Positions 7,436-17,134 are shown, numbered from the stretch's first letter. The stretch is DNA of 64,000 bases from an uncultured Muribaculaceae bacterium (GCA_904501735.1 CAJGBY010000004.1:1-64000); one strand, 5' to 3'. Translations and numbers: made by a program. Notes: generated by a model from the sequence alone, not told the origin.

Positions 7436-10400
7436 ATGAAGAAACAGCTATTGCTACTGTTATTTTCTTTGTTCGCGGTGGCTGGTTATGCTCGTGTAAT
7501 ATCGGGTACTGTAATTGCTGAAAGTGACAAATTGCCTGTCATTGGAGCAACTGTTATGGTGCAAGGTACACAACGCGGTGTAGCTACTGACTTCGACGGA
7601 AAATTCTCAATCGAGGTTAAGGACGGCGACGTTCTTAATGTGAGCTATGTGGGAATGATTCCACAAAAGGTAAAAGTGGGTAACCAACAAACTCTCAACA
7701 TCGTGTTGAAAGAGGACGCTCAAGTCCTTGGAGAAGTTGTTGTTACTGCAATGGGCCAAACTCAGGAAAAGAAGAAATTGAACTTTGCTGTTCAATCTTT
7801 GGATTCTGATCAATTGACAGCCGGTGTATCAACCAACTTGGCAAGTACCTTGCAAGGTAAGGTATCTGGTCTACAAATCCAAAGTACTGGTGGTTCACCT
7901 AACTCATCATCAACTATTCAAATTCGTGCTATTTCATCAATCAACACTGCTCAAAGCAATGAGCCACTTGTGATTATTGATGGTGTTGCAGTGCGTGGTA
8001 GTGGTTCAACTCTTAGCGATATCAACCCTAACGATATCGAGCACATGTCGGTGCTTAAGGGTGCTGCTGCATCAGCTCTTTATGGTCAAGATGCTGCCAA
8101 TGGTGTAATCATGATCGTAACAAAGAGCGGTAAAGAAGGTAAAATGCAAGTTAGTGCAAATGCTACTGTAGAAGTATCTAACGCTGCACGCGTTCCAGCT
8201 ATCCAAAGCCGTTACACTCCAGGTACTCGCGGCTTCTATGTAAAGAATGCTGGTAGCGGCGGTTGGGGTCCTCTATTGTCGGCTGACGATGTAGTTTACG
8301 ACAATGTAGGCGAATTCTTGGGTACAGGTATTCTTCAAAAGTATGACTTGTCAATGACAGGTGGTACTGAAAAGGCTAATGCATATGCATCTGTATCGTA
8401 CTCAATGAACGACGGTATCGTACCTGAAGACTATCGCGACCAAATCAATGCTTTCTTGAAGGCTGAATTCAAGCCATCTGATAAAGTGAAGATCCAACTT
8501 TCATCAAGTTTCAAGGAAAGTAAGTCACGCGGTTTCGGTAACTCAATGTCAAGCGTTTACAATTGGGGTATCACTAAGAACATGGCTGACTATGAAACTC
8601 TTGAAGGTTATCCAAACTGGAATGCATACTACGACCACTGGGACGAAGTATTGCTTGAAAACCGTATCGGAGCTTCTGTATCTCCATACTTCGGTCGTTA
8701 CAACGATAAGAGCGAAACTCAAAGCACTCGCGTAATGTTGAATGGTCAAATCTCTTACGAACCTATCAAGGACTTGGTATTCACAGGTAAGATTGGTTAC
8801 GATAAGGGCTATTCAATGTATGACTCTTACACAGTTCCTCGTTTCCGTCAAACAGATTTCCCAGCTGATGCTGACTATCTTGCTGACCAATTGAGCCGTT
8901 TTGGTGCTTATTCATTCCAACCATCTCGCTCAGAACGCATGAATGCTCAATTCTTGGTTACTTACCAAAAGGAATTGTTCAAGGATTTCAACTTCAATGC
9001 TCTTCTTGGTCTTGACTACATGGTGAACAACTCAATCAGCGCAACTCTTGCTGGTCAAAAGTTCATGCTTGAAGGTGATTTCTATAGCTTCACTAATATT
9101 GACCCAACTACATTCACTAACTCAGGCGACTATAGCCTTGGTTTGTCACACAGCCGTAACAACAAGTATGGTTACTTCGGTGAATTGCGTTTCGACTACC
9201 GTGGTATCGCTCAACTTTCTGTTACTGGTCGTCTAGATGGTTCTTCTAAGTTGCGTCAAGTAGCTTGTCAATACTTCTACCCATCATTCACTGGTGGTGT
9301 GATGTTCTCTGAATTGTTCAACCTTGCTAACGACTGGTTCTCTTACGGTAAGATCCGTGGTAACTGGGCGAAGGTAGGTAAGGACGGTCCTGCTTACAAG
9401 TTTGACGATAGCTTCAAGCAATGGTCAACATTCCCTGATGGTGGTTGGGGTAACGACCCTACAATCGGTAAGGCATTGAACCTAGAACCAGAAATGTGTT
9501 CTTCATGGGAAATTGGTGCTGACTTGCGTTTCTTCAAGAGCCGCACTCGCTTAGATGTTGCTTACTACTCTACAACTGTAGACAACCAAATCGTAACAGT
9601 GCGCGTATCTCCAGCAGCTGGTATGATTCTTCAAACTCGTAACGAAGGTTCTGTAGAAAACTATGGTATCGAAGCTACTCTTGGTCAAGACATCATCAAG
9701 ACTAAGGATTTCGACTGGACAGCTACAGCAAACTTCTCTCTAAACCGTGGTCGCGTTAAGTCATTGCCTGATCAAATCGTGCAAATCGACGGTACTAACT
9801 ATGGTGGTATCTATCCTACAGCATTCCTTGGTGGTTCTTCTACTGGTATCACTGGTAAGGACTACTTGCGTAACGAAAATGGTGATGTAATTTGCGATGA
9901 AAATGGTTATCCATTGATCGATACATCAAAGCAACTTTACATCGGTAACCGTGAACCTGATTTCTTGTTAGGTCTTGGTTCTAACTTCCGTTACAAAGAA
10001 TTGACTGCTTCATTCTTGTTTGATGGTCGTTGCGGTGGTGATGTTGTGAACATCACAGGTTCAAGCTTGATCTCTAACGGTCAACACCACCTATATGACA
10101 AGTATCGCAACCGCGAAGTTGTGTTCAATGGTGTAGTTAAGAATGCTGATGGTACTTATTCACCAAATACAACTCCAATTATTCTTGACCAAACAACTGT
10201 TAACAAGTACTTCTACCCAGTTTCTTCTAACTTCATCGAAGATGGTTCTTACATCCGTTTGAGCTATGTAACTGTAGGTTATGATATGAGCAAGTTGTTG
10301 TCAAAGAACAGCCCAGTTAAGGGTCTAAATGTATCGTTGACAGGTAGAAACTTGTTCTTGTTGACTAAGTACTCAGGTTCTGACCCACAAGTTCAAGAAA

Positions 10401-10495
10401 GTGGTAGCGCTAACGGTTCTGGTACAGGTGGTTTCGACCGCTACAATGTGCCTAACACACGCAGCTTCAACCTATCTCTAAAAGCAACATTCTAA
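7436..10495 (+). CDS. SusC/RagA family TonB-dependent outer-membrane transporter
   Basis: From MKKQLLLLLFSLFAVAGYA the 1019-residue product has a signal peptide, a carboxypeptidase-regulatory-like domain (about 20-95: VISGTVIAESDKLPVIGATV ... DFDGKFSIEVKDGD), a plug domain with LVIIDGVAVRGSGSTLSDIN and IEHMSVLKGAAASALYGQDAA (about 170-235, the SusC signature) and a long 22-strand barrel ending TRSFNLSLKATF with a terminal Phe. It imports oligomers bound by SusD, powered by TonB. An earlier in-frame start at 7352 is inside the promoter, so it was rejected. It is 16 bases before susD. Substrate cannot be read from sequence; neighbours suggest envelope glycans. Confidence 0.95.
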   Translation: MKKQLLLLLFSLFAVAGYARVISGTVIAESDKLPVIGATVMVQGTQRGVATDFDGKFSIEVKDGDVLNVSYVGMIPQKVKVGNQQTLNIVLKEDAQVLGEVVVTAMGQTQEKKKLNFAVQSLDSDQLTAGVSTNLASTLQGKVSGLQIQSTGGSPNSSSTIQIRAISSINTAQSNEPLVIIDGVAVRGSGSTLSDINPNDIEHMSVLKGAAASALYGQDAANGVIMIVTKSGKEGKMQVSANATVEVSNAARVPAIQSRYTPGTRGFYVKNAGSGGWGPLLSADDVVYDNVGEFLGTGILQKYDLSMTGGTEKANAYASVSYSMNDGIVPEDYRDQINAFLKAEFKPSDKVKIQLSSSFKESKSRGFGNSMSSVYNWGITKNMADYETLEGYPNWNAYYDHWDEVLLENRIGASVSPYFGRYNDKSETQSTRVMLNGQISYEPIKDLVFTGKIGYDKGYSMYDSYTVPRFRQTDFPADADYLADQLSRFGAYSFQPSRSERMNAQFLVTYQKELFKDFNFNALLGLDYMVNNSISATLAGQKFMLEGDFYSFTNIDPTTFTNSGDYSLGLSHSRNNKYGYFGELRFDYRGIAQLSVTGRLDGSSKLRQVACQYFYPSFTGGVMFSELFNLANDWFSYGKIRGNWAKVGKDGPAYKFDDSFKQWSTFPDGGWGNDPTIGKALNLEPEMCSSWEIGADLRFFKSRTRLDVAYYSTTVDNQIVTVRVSPAAGMILQTRNEGSVENYGIEATLGQDIIKTKDFDWTATANFSLNRGRVKSLPDQIVQIDGTNYGGIYPTAFLGGSSTGITGKDYLRNENGDVICDENGYPLIDTSKQLYIGNREPDFLLGLGSNFRYKELTASFLFDGRCGGDVVNITGSSLISNGQHHLYDKYRNREVVFNGVVKNADGTYSPNTTPIILDQTTVNKYFYPVSSNFIEDGSYIRLSYVTVGYDMSKLLSKNSPVKGLNVSLTGRNLFLLTKYSGSDPQVQESGSANGSGTGGFDRYNVPNTRSFNLSLKATF

Positions 10496-10511
10496 AAAAG
10501 GTTAATACATT

Positions 10512-12392
10512 ATGAATAAGCTAAAATATTTATTATCAACAATATTAGTAGCGTTGTGTGCTACAAGCTGCGTCGACATTCTTGACGATAATGTCAACCC
10601 AGACCGTGCGCATGCAATCACTGCGCAAAATAGCTTGCCAGTTATTGTATTCTATGCTCAACAAGCTACTTACGACCACGCTGAATACTATATTTACTTG
10701 TCACAATGTCTCACTACAACTGGTAAGAGTGCTATCGGTACTTATTCTTACAAGAGCGAGTGGGAATTCTTGACAATGAACCGTCACCCACAATGGCGTC
10801 GTCACTTCTATGATATTGGTTCAAATGTGAACAATATGATCGCTAATTCTAAGGATATCAACTCACCTAACTACGAACTTATCGCTCGTACAGTGCGTTT
10901 GCTATCTACTCAATTGGCAACTGACATGTTCGGTGAAATGCCTTTGACTAACGCTTATAAGTCAAACTCACCAACTTATGACACTCAAGAAAGCATCTAT
11001 GCTTGGATGTTCAACGAAATCGACGAATTGATCGCTTTGTATGAAGATCCTGCTTATACTGAAGCTTCAGGTAACCAAACAATCACTGTAGAACAAGACC
11101 GCCTATATGCTGGTGATCTTGAAAAGTGGAAAGGTATGGTATATGCTGTGAAGGCTCGTTTGCTTCTTCGCAACATCCCTAACATCGATACTACTCCAGC
11201 TAAGTGTCAAGAAATCATCGACGCTGCCGATGAAGCTATCAAGCAATGGCGCAAGGGTGACCTTCTTTACGGTACATGGTTTGGTAACGAACCTCGCTAC
11301 AAGTTCGATGGTGGTACTAACGAACAAAACTGTGTATGGTCGGCTGCTCAACCTATCATCAACTCTTGGGAATCTCGTAAGAACCTTCTTGATAGTGCAG
11401 TTCCTTCTAAGTACTTCGTAGTTGACTGTCTTGGTCTTCTTGGTGTAGGTACAGCTAACGAAGGTCTTTACAGCGGTGATATCAACAATAGCTACGAAGG
11501 TTATTCTAACGACCCTCGTCTACCTCTATTGATGATCCCTCGTAAGGGTCCTGATGGTGACACTAAGGTTAAGGTTCGCCACGTTGAAAACAACATCGGT
11601 GTAGGTACATCTTATAAGACTGACCACTTCCCTAAGTTGTATATGGGTGCATACGCAGGTGCTAACGATGCTTACAACCCTATCTTCACAATGGAAGAAC
11701 TTTACTTCATCAAGGCTGAAGCTTACTACTGGAAGGGTGATAAGACTACTGCATGTGCATTGGCTAAGGAAGCTACTGAATACAACATTCAACGCCACCT
11801 TGACTTCTTCCAAGCTAATTATGCTTCAGGTACTAACATCTATCCTGGTCAAGCAACTGACGACGGTGTAGGTACTAACAATGCTGAACAATGGGAAGCT
11901 CAATTGAACGCATTCTTGAACAACGAAGAATACTCAACAGTTGACCGTCGTGGTAAGAAGATCGTACGCGTGCGTCCAGTTTCTGAACGCGGTAACAAGC
12001 GTTGGTTCTTCAACCCATCTGAATTTGACCTTTCAGCTCTTATGATCCAAAAGTACATCGCTATGTATATGCAACCAGAGCAATGGACCGACATGCGTCG
12101 TTACCACTACTCTAACAAGCGTAACAACTACGGTATCGGTGACGCTAACGAAATTATCTATCCTAACTTGCGTCGTCCTTACAACTTGTATGCTGCTTAC
12201 TGGATCGATGGTTTGACTAATGCAGAACAAGAAAATACTTGGGTTCAACGCGTACCTCAAGACCCTGATACTGAAGGTAAGTACAACCGCCAAGAACTTG
12301 AAAAGCTTGGAGCTTTCAACAACTACAAGTGGTTGCAAAAGCCAATGATTTGGGCTAAAGAACGCGGTGCACAAGCATCTTTGACAGAATAA
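10512..12392 (+). CDS. SusD/RagB family glycan-binding surface lipoprotein
   Basis: The 626-residue protein starts with a lipoprotein signal (LVALCATSCVDIL, Cys20). The N-terminal half is helical with TPR-like repeats (TARLLSTQ-type segment RTVRLLSTQLATDMFGEMPL; YAVKARLLLRNIPNIDTT), and the C-terminal part has TMEELYFIKAEAYYWKGDKT and WTDMRRYHYSNKRNN, all SusD landmarks. It caps the SusC barrel and binds the polymer. It follows susC directly and precedes two more lipoproteins. At 626 residues it is longer than the archetype (about 550). Confidence 0.93.
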   Translation: MNKLKYLLSTILVALCATSCVDILDDNVNPDRAHAITAQNSLPVIVFYAQQATYDHAEYYIYLSQCLTTTGKSAIGTYSYKSEWEFLTMNRHPQWRRHFYDIGSNVNNMIANSKDINSPNYELIARTVRLLSTQLATDMFGEMPLTNAYKSNSPTYDTQESIYAWMFNEIDELIALYEDPAYTEASGNQTITVEQDRLYAGDLEKWKGMVYAVKARLLLRNIPNIDTTPAKCQEIIDAADEAIKQWRKGDLLYGTWFGNEPRYKFDGGTNEQNCVWSAAQPIINSWESRKNLLDSAVPSKYFVVDCLGLLGVGTANEGLYSGDINNSYEGYSNDPRLPLLMIPRKGPDGDTKVKVRHVENNIGVGTSYKTDHFPKLYMGAYAGANDAYNPIFTMEELYFIKAEAYYWKGDKTTACALAKEATEYNIQRHLDFFQANYASGTNIYPGQATDDGVGTNNAEQWEAQLNAFLNNEEYSTVDRRGKKIVRVRPVSERGNKRWFFNPSEFDLSALMIQKYIAMYMQPEQWTDMRRYHYSNKRNNYGIGDANEIIYPNLRRPYNLYAAYWIDGLTNAEQENTWVQRVPQDPDTEGKYNRQELEKLGAFNNYKWLQKPMIWAKERGAQASLTE

Positions 12393-12417
12393 TTTTAACT
12401 AATAAGAAATTAAGTTT

Positions 12418-13488
12418 ATGAAACTATATAATAAAATCGGACTTTTTGCAGCAGGAGCATTGATGATGACTTCATGTGCTGTGAATGACCCATTTGCCGA
12501 CAAAATGCAGATTGGTGAAGTGGTGCCTACTGTTTCGTGGGAACTTTCAAGCTCTGTGTGCAAAGCGGGTAACGAAGCTGGTTTCTTGGCGAAATACTAT
12601 ACTACTGCCGAAGGTGTGTCAATTGACCATTCTGAAGTGTGGGCTATGGTAACTCGTACCGAAAGTGCTGCTGCTACACAAAAGCTTATCTCTTCGCCAG
12701 CTTATACAAAGACTGTAAACTTTATTGATACAGTGCGTGGTTTCCACCTTTTGGCTGAATTTCCACACGCAATGGCTGAGTTGAATGGTAATGAGTATCA
12801 CTTGAATGCTGCATTCCCAACATCTCGCACTCTTGGCCCTGTAACATGGCAAACTCCTGGTACTTGGGCTGAAGATATGTTCACAGCTTACTATCCAGCT
12901 ACTTTCAAGGAAGAATTCTGTGCTCAAATGCTTAAGTACTTGACTGATGGTGATACTTATCTTTCAGGTCTTCGTCAAGCTTACTTGAACTATGACTTTA
13001 CAGCAGAACAAGTGGCTGCAGTGAATGCTAATCACGCCGACCTTAAGCCACTTCCATTCCCAGCTGAAGGTGAAGTTAAGGACGACTTGTGGTTTGCTAA
13101 CGATACTGAAGTGGTTACTGGTTACTATTACTTCGTAGTAGAAAACGGTGTATCTAAGGAAGTTGAAGTAGCAACTAAGGAAGAAGCTATCCAAGCAGGT
13201 ATCAAGGAAGAACTTATCTACGACGTATATAAGTCTCCACACTGGTTGTATTGCCGCTATTCTGACAACACTGGTGGTGCTATCACATCTTTGCGTGATG
13301 AATATCGCCCAATGTGGAAGGAATTGCTACAATTGATTCCATTCGAAGCATGGATTTATAATGGTCCAGAAAAAACTTATTCAGTTGATTTCACTCGTAA
13401 GTATGCTCTTGAAGTGCAATTCAAGGTAATCGACACTAAGGGTGGCATCGGTAGAGATACTGAAGTGAAGACAATTGATTTGAACTAA
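12418..13488 (+). CDS. putative SusE-position surface lipoprotein
   Basis: The 356-residue protein has a lipoprotein signal (MMTSCAVNDP, Cys20) and lies where SusE/SusF-like surface glycan-binding proteins usually sit. I find no SusE sequence signature; the chain has aromatic-rich segments (VTGYYYFVVENG, SPHWLYCRYSDN, EAWIYNGPEKTY) that could form binding surfaces. 25 bases follow susD and 16 bases precede the next gene, so it belongs to the same operon. Function is inferred from position only. Confidence 0.6.
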   Translation: MKLYNKIGLFAAGALMMTSCAVNDPFADKMQIGEVVPTVSWELSSSVCKAGNEAGFLAKYYTTAEGVSIDHSEVWAMVTRTESAAATQKLISSPAYTKTVNFIDTVRGFHLLAEFPHAMAELNGNEYHLNAAFPTSRTLGPVTWQTPGTWAEDMFTAYYPATFKEEFCAQMLKYLTDGDTYLSGLRQAYLNYDFTAEQVAAVNANHADLKPLPFPAEGEVKDDLWFANDTEVVTGYYYFVVENGVSKEVEVATKEEAIQAGIKEELIYDVYKSPHWLYCRYSDNTGGAITSLRDEYRPMWKELLQLIPFEAWIYNGPEKTYSVDFTRKYALEVQFKVIDTKGGIGRDTEVKTIDLN

Positions 13489-13504
13489 TAAAATGGTGAC
13501 GATT

Positions 13505-15208
13505 ATGAAAAATATTAAAAGTATTCTATTGTTAATGTTGGCTATTTTTGTAGTGTCATGTGTTGAAGTAGAACCAGACTACAAAGATTTCCCAACTAAG
13601 GATGTAGACTTCGTTTTCGAAGTTGAAGGAAATGAATATACTACCGACTTCTATTATGTATCACCTATCAAGTTCAAGAATACATCTTTCAAGAAGGGTG
13701 CTCTTTCTTGGGACTTCAATGGTGACGGTAAAGTGGATTCTAACGAAGAAAATCCAACTTACAAGTATGATGCTGCTGGTAAGTACTATGTAACTCTTAC
13801 TGTAGAAGGAGTAGGTAGCCGCACTTACCCAGTGCAAGTAATGGACATCACTCCAGTGCTTAGCATTGCTACTCAAAGCGATTCACTTGTATTGGTTGAC
13901 CAATCAGTTATCGAACTTGCAGTAGAACTTCCTAACCCAGAAGGTAAAGAATGTTCTTTCGTTTGGGAATTTGAAGAAGGTACAACACTTGCTGATGGTA
14001 CTCCTATCTCTACTTACGAAGGTGAAAACCCAGGTGCTTTGAAGTTCAAGAACATTGGTTCTAACAAGATCACTCTTAAGACTCGTTTCGACGTGGCTGA
14101 AGGAGGTGAAAATCGTGCACTAGATCCATCATTTGTTAATATTCAAGTGGCTTACACTGAGGCAGTTCCAACACTTTACTATGCTTCTTATGGTGGTAAT
14201 GTGAAGGCTCTTAAGGTTATTCCAGAAGGTACACTTCCTGAAGGCGTGTCAAACAAGCCTTTCGATATGGGTGTATCATGTGGTGTAACTCCTCAAAACC
14301 TTGTATATGCATCGGTTGATGGTTCTGATTTCATCTACATTATCGACTCAGGTAAGAACTTCGGTTACCAAAACGATACTGACGGTGTGCTTGGTGATGG
14401 TAAGATCACAGTGATGAGCGCTGATGGTACTTATGCTAACCTTGTTATCACAAATGTTGGTGGTCACGCATTCTCTGACCCATTCCATGGTTGTGTATCG
14501 GCTGATGGTGCAAACCTTCTTTACACTGACCGTAACAATGGTGTGAGCGCAGTAGCATTGACTGCTCGTGGTGAAGTAGAAAAGCGTCTTCAATCAAATG
14601 TAAGTTCTTACAATGTAGTAAACAACAACACTCTTGGTTACTATGGTCGTGGTATCGCTTACGGTGCTGCTCACTCAGCTATCTACCAAGCTTCTGACGG
14701 TGTTTACTGGTGGCCAAAGAACTACAATGCAGCAGGTATCTTCCGTTTCCGTCAATCAGATATCGGTGTAACTGATGCAGCTCCTACTAAGATTCTTCTT
14801 GATGGTGCTACACTTAAGGCATTCACTCTTGACGAAAAGCGTAAACACATGTATTGCTTCTTGACTTCAGGTGAAGCAGGCGTAGGTTTCGCTCAATATC
14901 CATTGGTTAAGTTTGAAGAAGGTCTTGGTGTGAAGGATTACACTACATTTGTGAAGATGGCAGTAGCTCCTATCGCTGGTGCAACCGACTCTAAAGAAGC
15001 ATTGTATGTTGCACAATTCGCGTTGGATAAGGAAACAGGTAATGTATACTTCGGTTTCACTCCTGATGGTGACTCTGATCGTCCTACAGGTGGTCTATAC
15101 TACTATGACTACGCTGCTGGTACAGTGGTTAAGACTCCTATCAAGAACACTGAAAACGATAAAATCATTGGTATCTGTCTAAACCCACGCAAGACTCAAT
15201 TGTTCTAA
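13505..15208 (+). CDS. surface lipoprotein with PKD domain and beta-propeller-like region
   Basis: The start at 13505 gives MKNIKSILLLMLAIFVVSCV with a lipobox ending at Cys19; an ATG four codons earlier gives a poorer signal. Residues about 45-115 form a PKD domain (IKFKNTSFKKGALSWDFNGD, ENPTYKYDAAGKYYVTLTVE). After a short second beta domain, residues about 220-567 contain propeller-like blades such as LVYASVDGSDFIYIIDSGKN and KEALYVAQFALDKETGNVYF. The operon order SusC, SusD, lipoprotein, PKD lipoprotein resembles PUL surface complexes. The terminator at 15233-15267 ends the unit. Confidence 0.65.
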   Translation: MKNIKSILLLMLAIFVVSCVEVEPDYKDFPTKDVDFVFEVEGNEYTTDFYYVSPIKFKNTSFKKGALSWDFNGDGKVDSNEENPTYKYDAAGKYYVTLTVEGVGSRTYPVQVMDITPVLSIATQSDSLVLVDQSVIELAVELPNPEGKECSFVWEFEEGTTLADGTPISTYEGENPGALKFKNIGSNKITLKTRFDVAEGGENRALDPSFVNIQVAYTEAVPTLYYASYGGNVKALKVIPEGTLPEGVSNKPFDMGVSCGVTPQNLVYASVDGSDFIYIIDSGKNFGYQNDTDGVLGDGKITVMSADGTYANLVITNVGGHAFSDPFHGCVSADGANLLYTDRNNGVSAVALTARGEVEKRLQSNVSSYNVVNNNTLGYYGRGIAYGAAHSAIYQASDGVYWWPKNYNAAGIFRFRQSDIGVTDAAPTKILLDGATLKAFTLDEKRKHMYCFLTSGEAGVGFAQYPLVKFEEGLGVKDYTTFVKMAVAPIAGATDSKEALYVAQFALDKETGNVYFGFTPDGDSDRPTGGLYYYDYAAGTVVKTPIKNTENDKIIGICLNPRKTQLF

Positions 15209-15232
15209 TTAAGTCGCGTTGAATAAATAATG

Positions 15233-15267
15233 AATCGGGAATCTCAATCGAGGTTCCCGATTTTTTT
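15233..15267 (+). terminator. intrinsic terminator of the susC operon
   Basis: AATCGGGAA (15233-15241) pairs with TTCCCGATT (15254-15262), extended inward by CTC/GAG, followed by T7. Confidence 0.9.
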
Positions 15268-15322
15268 GTCGTATGGGGGGTAGAAGAATGGGCGATGAGG
15301 TGATGGATAGGGAATAAAAAGA

Positions 15323-15334
15323 GTCCGTAAGGAC
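15323..15334. repeat. small palindrome GTCC-GTAA-GGAC
   Basis: GTCC (15323-15326), loop GTAA, GGAC (15331-15334). It opens the composite palindromic region in this 619-base gap. Confidence 0.4.
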
Positions 15335-15349
15335 GGCTTTTATGAGTAT

Positions 15350-15369
15350 CCGTAGGTTGCAACCTACGG
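15350..15369. repeat. 20-bp perfect palindrome (CCGTAGGTTG / CAACCTACGG)
   Basis: The same arms recur at 17135-17155 with a single extra A between them. It is part of a composite intergenic repeat. Confidence 0.8.
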
Positions 15370-15390
15370 TAAGGGTATGTCCATGTTTAT

Positions 15391-15460
15391 GCGTCTGCAA
15401 TGACGCGAAAAGGTGTGTATCAAGTTTGTGCGCGAGATAGGTTCGCGTCTTTGCAGACGC
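15391..15460. repeat. two GCGTCT...AGACGC hairpins
   Basis: A degenerate copy GCGTC/GACGC lies at 15391-15406, and a perfect one, GCGTCT-TTGC-AGACGC, at 15445-15460. A third copy with one changed base is at 17098-17113. The intervening bases are not recognised. Confidence 0.7.
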
Positions 15461-15505
15461 CTTGTTCTTATCCGAATCCTATTCGTAAGCTTAAAAGCAT
15501 ACAGC

Positions 15506-15577
15506 TACTCATAAATAATGTCTTTCAGACATTTTGTTGTTCTCACTCAAGCGCTGAAATATGGGGGATATATAATG
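15506..15577. repeat. ~72-bp shared intergenic element, copy A
   Basis: The first 29 bases (15506-15534, TACTCATAAATAATGTCTTT onward) are identical to 17157-17185 and contain the hairpin AATGTCT-TTC-AGACATT. A second block at 15555-15577 matches 17207-17229 at 20 of 23 positions (TGAAAxATGGGxGATAxATA). Shorter echoes of TTCAGACAT occur at 15580-15588 and 15652-15660. It lies in the 15209-15827 gap, which otherwise holds a terminator and a promoter. Confidence 0.75.
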
Positions 15578-15713
15578 TTCTTCAGACATATAGTCGCACC
15601 CTCAGTATGACTATCTTCTTTGCACTTGGGTGTGGGGGATAATGCTTGTGTTTCAGACATTTTATGGTGATATTGGTGTTTTTTGTAATTTTTGGAGGAA
15701 AAATGTTTAAATA

Positions 15714-15745
15714 TTTGTTATTTAGTGAAATTTTGATTTAATTTG
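15714..15745 (+). promoter_or_regulatory. candidate promoter of the 15828 gene
   Basis: TTTG at 15714-15717, 20 bases, then TTAATTTG at 15738-15745 (one base off TAnnTTTG). The leader would be about 80 bases. Confidence 0.4.
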
Positions 15746-15827
15746 CATCATAATTTGTGTAGGTGTTTTCTGTTTGGAAGGCATCGCAACGATAAACTAA
15801 ATTTTTTAACTAAAAACATTATTTATT

Positions 15828-16997
15828 ATGAAGAAATTTTTACTTCTTGGTGCAGCTGCAATGATGGCTTGTGCAGCTAACGCTCAAACTCTTGAGAAGC
15901 TTTGGTCACATGACATGACTTCTTATGGTGCTGCTGTTCGTAACATCGTATTGGTTAACGGTAACGAAGTTGCTGCAACTAACATCTCTTTCTCAGGTGG
16001 TGCTGACAATGTAATCTTCTTTGACGCTAATGGTCAAATGGCTAAGACTCACGATGTAAAGGCTTACTTGACTGAAGCTCAAGTTGGTACAACTGGTGAA
16101 GATGGCGCTTTCACTCCTTACACTCTTGGTCGTGGTATCGACGTTGACGCTGTAGGTAACATCATCGTAAACCTTGGTTTCCCTAACGCTACTCAAGGTA
16201 AGGAATTCGTAGTTATCGCTCCTGATGGAACAATGCGTCACATCCACTGTGAAGTTCCTGCTCCAGGTGAATCAGCTCGTGCTGACTTCTTCGCTTGCGC
16301 TGGTAACATCAATGCTAATGGTTATTTCGCTTTGGCTCCTCACCAAAAGAACTATGTAGGTGTTTACAACATTTTCGAAGGTGAACAAGACTCAGACTAT
16401 AGCTACCTTGTAGACGCTGACGAAGGTTCTTCTTACACTAACGAAGCTAAGGTTGTTTTCCCTAACAAGACTGTAACTGAAGATGCTGAATTCGCTCCTG
16501 AATTCTTCCTATATCACCGTTCACTTTCTGGCGTTCGCTACTCAGACGGTTCAAGCGCATTGGTAGTATTGAACGACGCTGCTTTCCAACAAGGTAAGGC
16601 TACAACTACTGGTATCGGTGCATTCCAAATCGACGGTGTTAACTACATCGTAATGCCAATGGCTGACGATGCAGGTGCTCGTAACTCTTGGTTCAAGGTT
16701 GTAAATGTTGCTACTGGCGAAATCGTTGCTCATGACAATGGTGTAGGTGGTAACACAGCTACTCAAGACTACTCTGCATGGGTAAATGCTGACGGTACTG
16801 TAAGCATCGCTCAATTGAACCAAGGTAAGGCTTTGACAATGTACAAGCTTACTCTTGCTGCTTCTGCAATCGAAAACGTTGCTGCTGACAACGCTGCAGT
16901 TGAATACTACAACCTACAAGGTGTTAAGGTTGCTAACCCAGAAAACGGTATCTTCGTTAAGAAGCAAGGTGCTAAGGCAACTAAGGTTGTTCTTTAA
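15828..16997 (+). CDS. abundant secreted propeller-like protein with short type IX C-terminal domain
   Basis: The 389-residue product has a signal peptide (LLLGAAAMMACAANAQ) and repeated short beta segments (EKLWSHDMTSYGAAVRNIVL, NIIVNLGFPNATQGKEFVVI, GIGAFQIDGVNYIVMPMADD) that suggest a propeller. The tail EYYNLQGVKVANPENGIFVK matches the end of type IX sorting domains and is shared with the amidase at 26208. Codon choice is strongly biased (Asn almost only AAC, Gly GGT, Ala GCT), pointing to very high expression. No enzymatic motif is seen. It has its own terminator and stands between two copies of the intergenic repeat. Confidence 0.65.
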   Translation: MKKFLLLGAAAMMACAANAQTLEKLWSHDMTSYGAAVRNIVLVNGNEVAATNISFSGGADNVIFFDANGQMAKTHDVKAYLTEAQVGTTGEDGAFTPYTLGRGIDVDAVGNIIVNLGFPNATQGKEFVVIAPDGTMRHIHCEVPAPGESARADFFACAGNINANGYFALAPHQKNYVGVYNIFEGEQDSDYSYLVDADEGSSYTNEAKVVFPNKTVTEDAEFAPEFFLYHRSLSGVRYSDGSSALVVLNDAAFQQGKATTTGIGAFQIDGVNYIVMPMADDAGARNSWFKVVNVATGEIVAHDNGVGGNTATQDYSAWVNADGTVSIAQLNQGKALTMYKLTLAASAIENVAADNAAVEYYNLQGVKVANPENGIFVKKQGAKATKVVL

Positions 16998-17044
16998 TTC
17001 TAAATTAGCAATTAAGATGTGAGGTCTCCTCACAACCCAATATA

Positions 17045-17077
17045 AGAAGCTCGACCATAAGGTCGGGCTTCTTTTTT
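17045..17077 (+). terminator. intrinsic terminator
   Basis: AGAAGCTCGACC (17045-17056) pairs with GGTCGGGCTTCT (17061-17072), loop ATAA, followed by T6. It ends the secreted-protein gene at 16997. Confidence 0.9.
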
Positions 17078-17097
17078 GTTTTTTGGTGTGGGGGTTC

Positions 17098-17113
17098 GTG
17101 TCTTTGCAGACGC
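17098..17113. repeat. GTGTCT-TTGC-AGACGC hairpin
   Basis: Third copy of the GCGTCT/AGACGC hairpin also found at 15391 and 15445, with one arm base changed. Confidence 0.6.
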
Positions 17114-17134
17114 AAGAATGTGTGTGTATCTTTT

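Noticed and set aside
5602..15208. Reading the SusC/SusD genes as a starch utilisation locus because a GH13 gene is adjacent
   Set aside because: The GH13 gene is divergent with its own promoter, no SusR/SusA/SusB-type genes are present, and the larger downstream cluster points to envelope glycans. Not excluded, only less supported.
15350..15665. Considered as a CRISPR-like array
   Set aside because: The palindromes are of several types and irregularly spaced, with no uniform repeat-spacer pattern and no cas genes.
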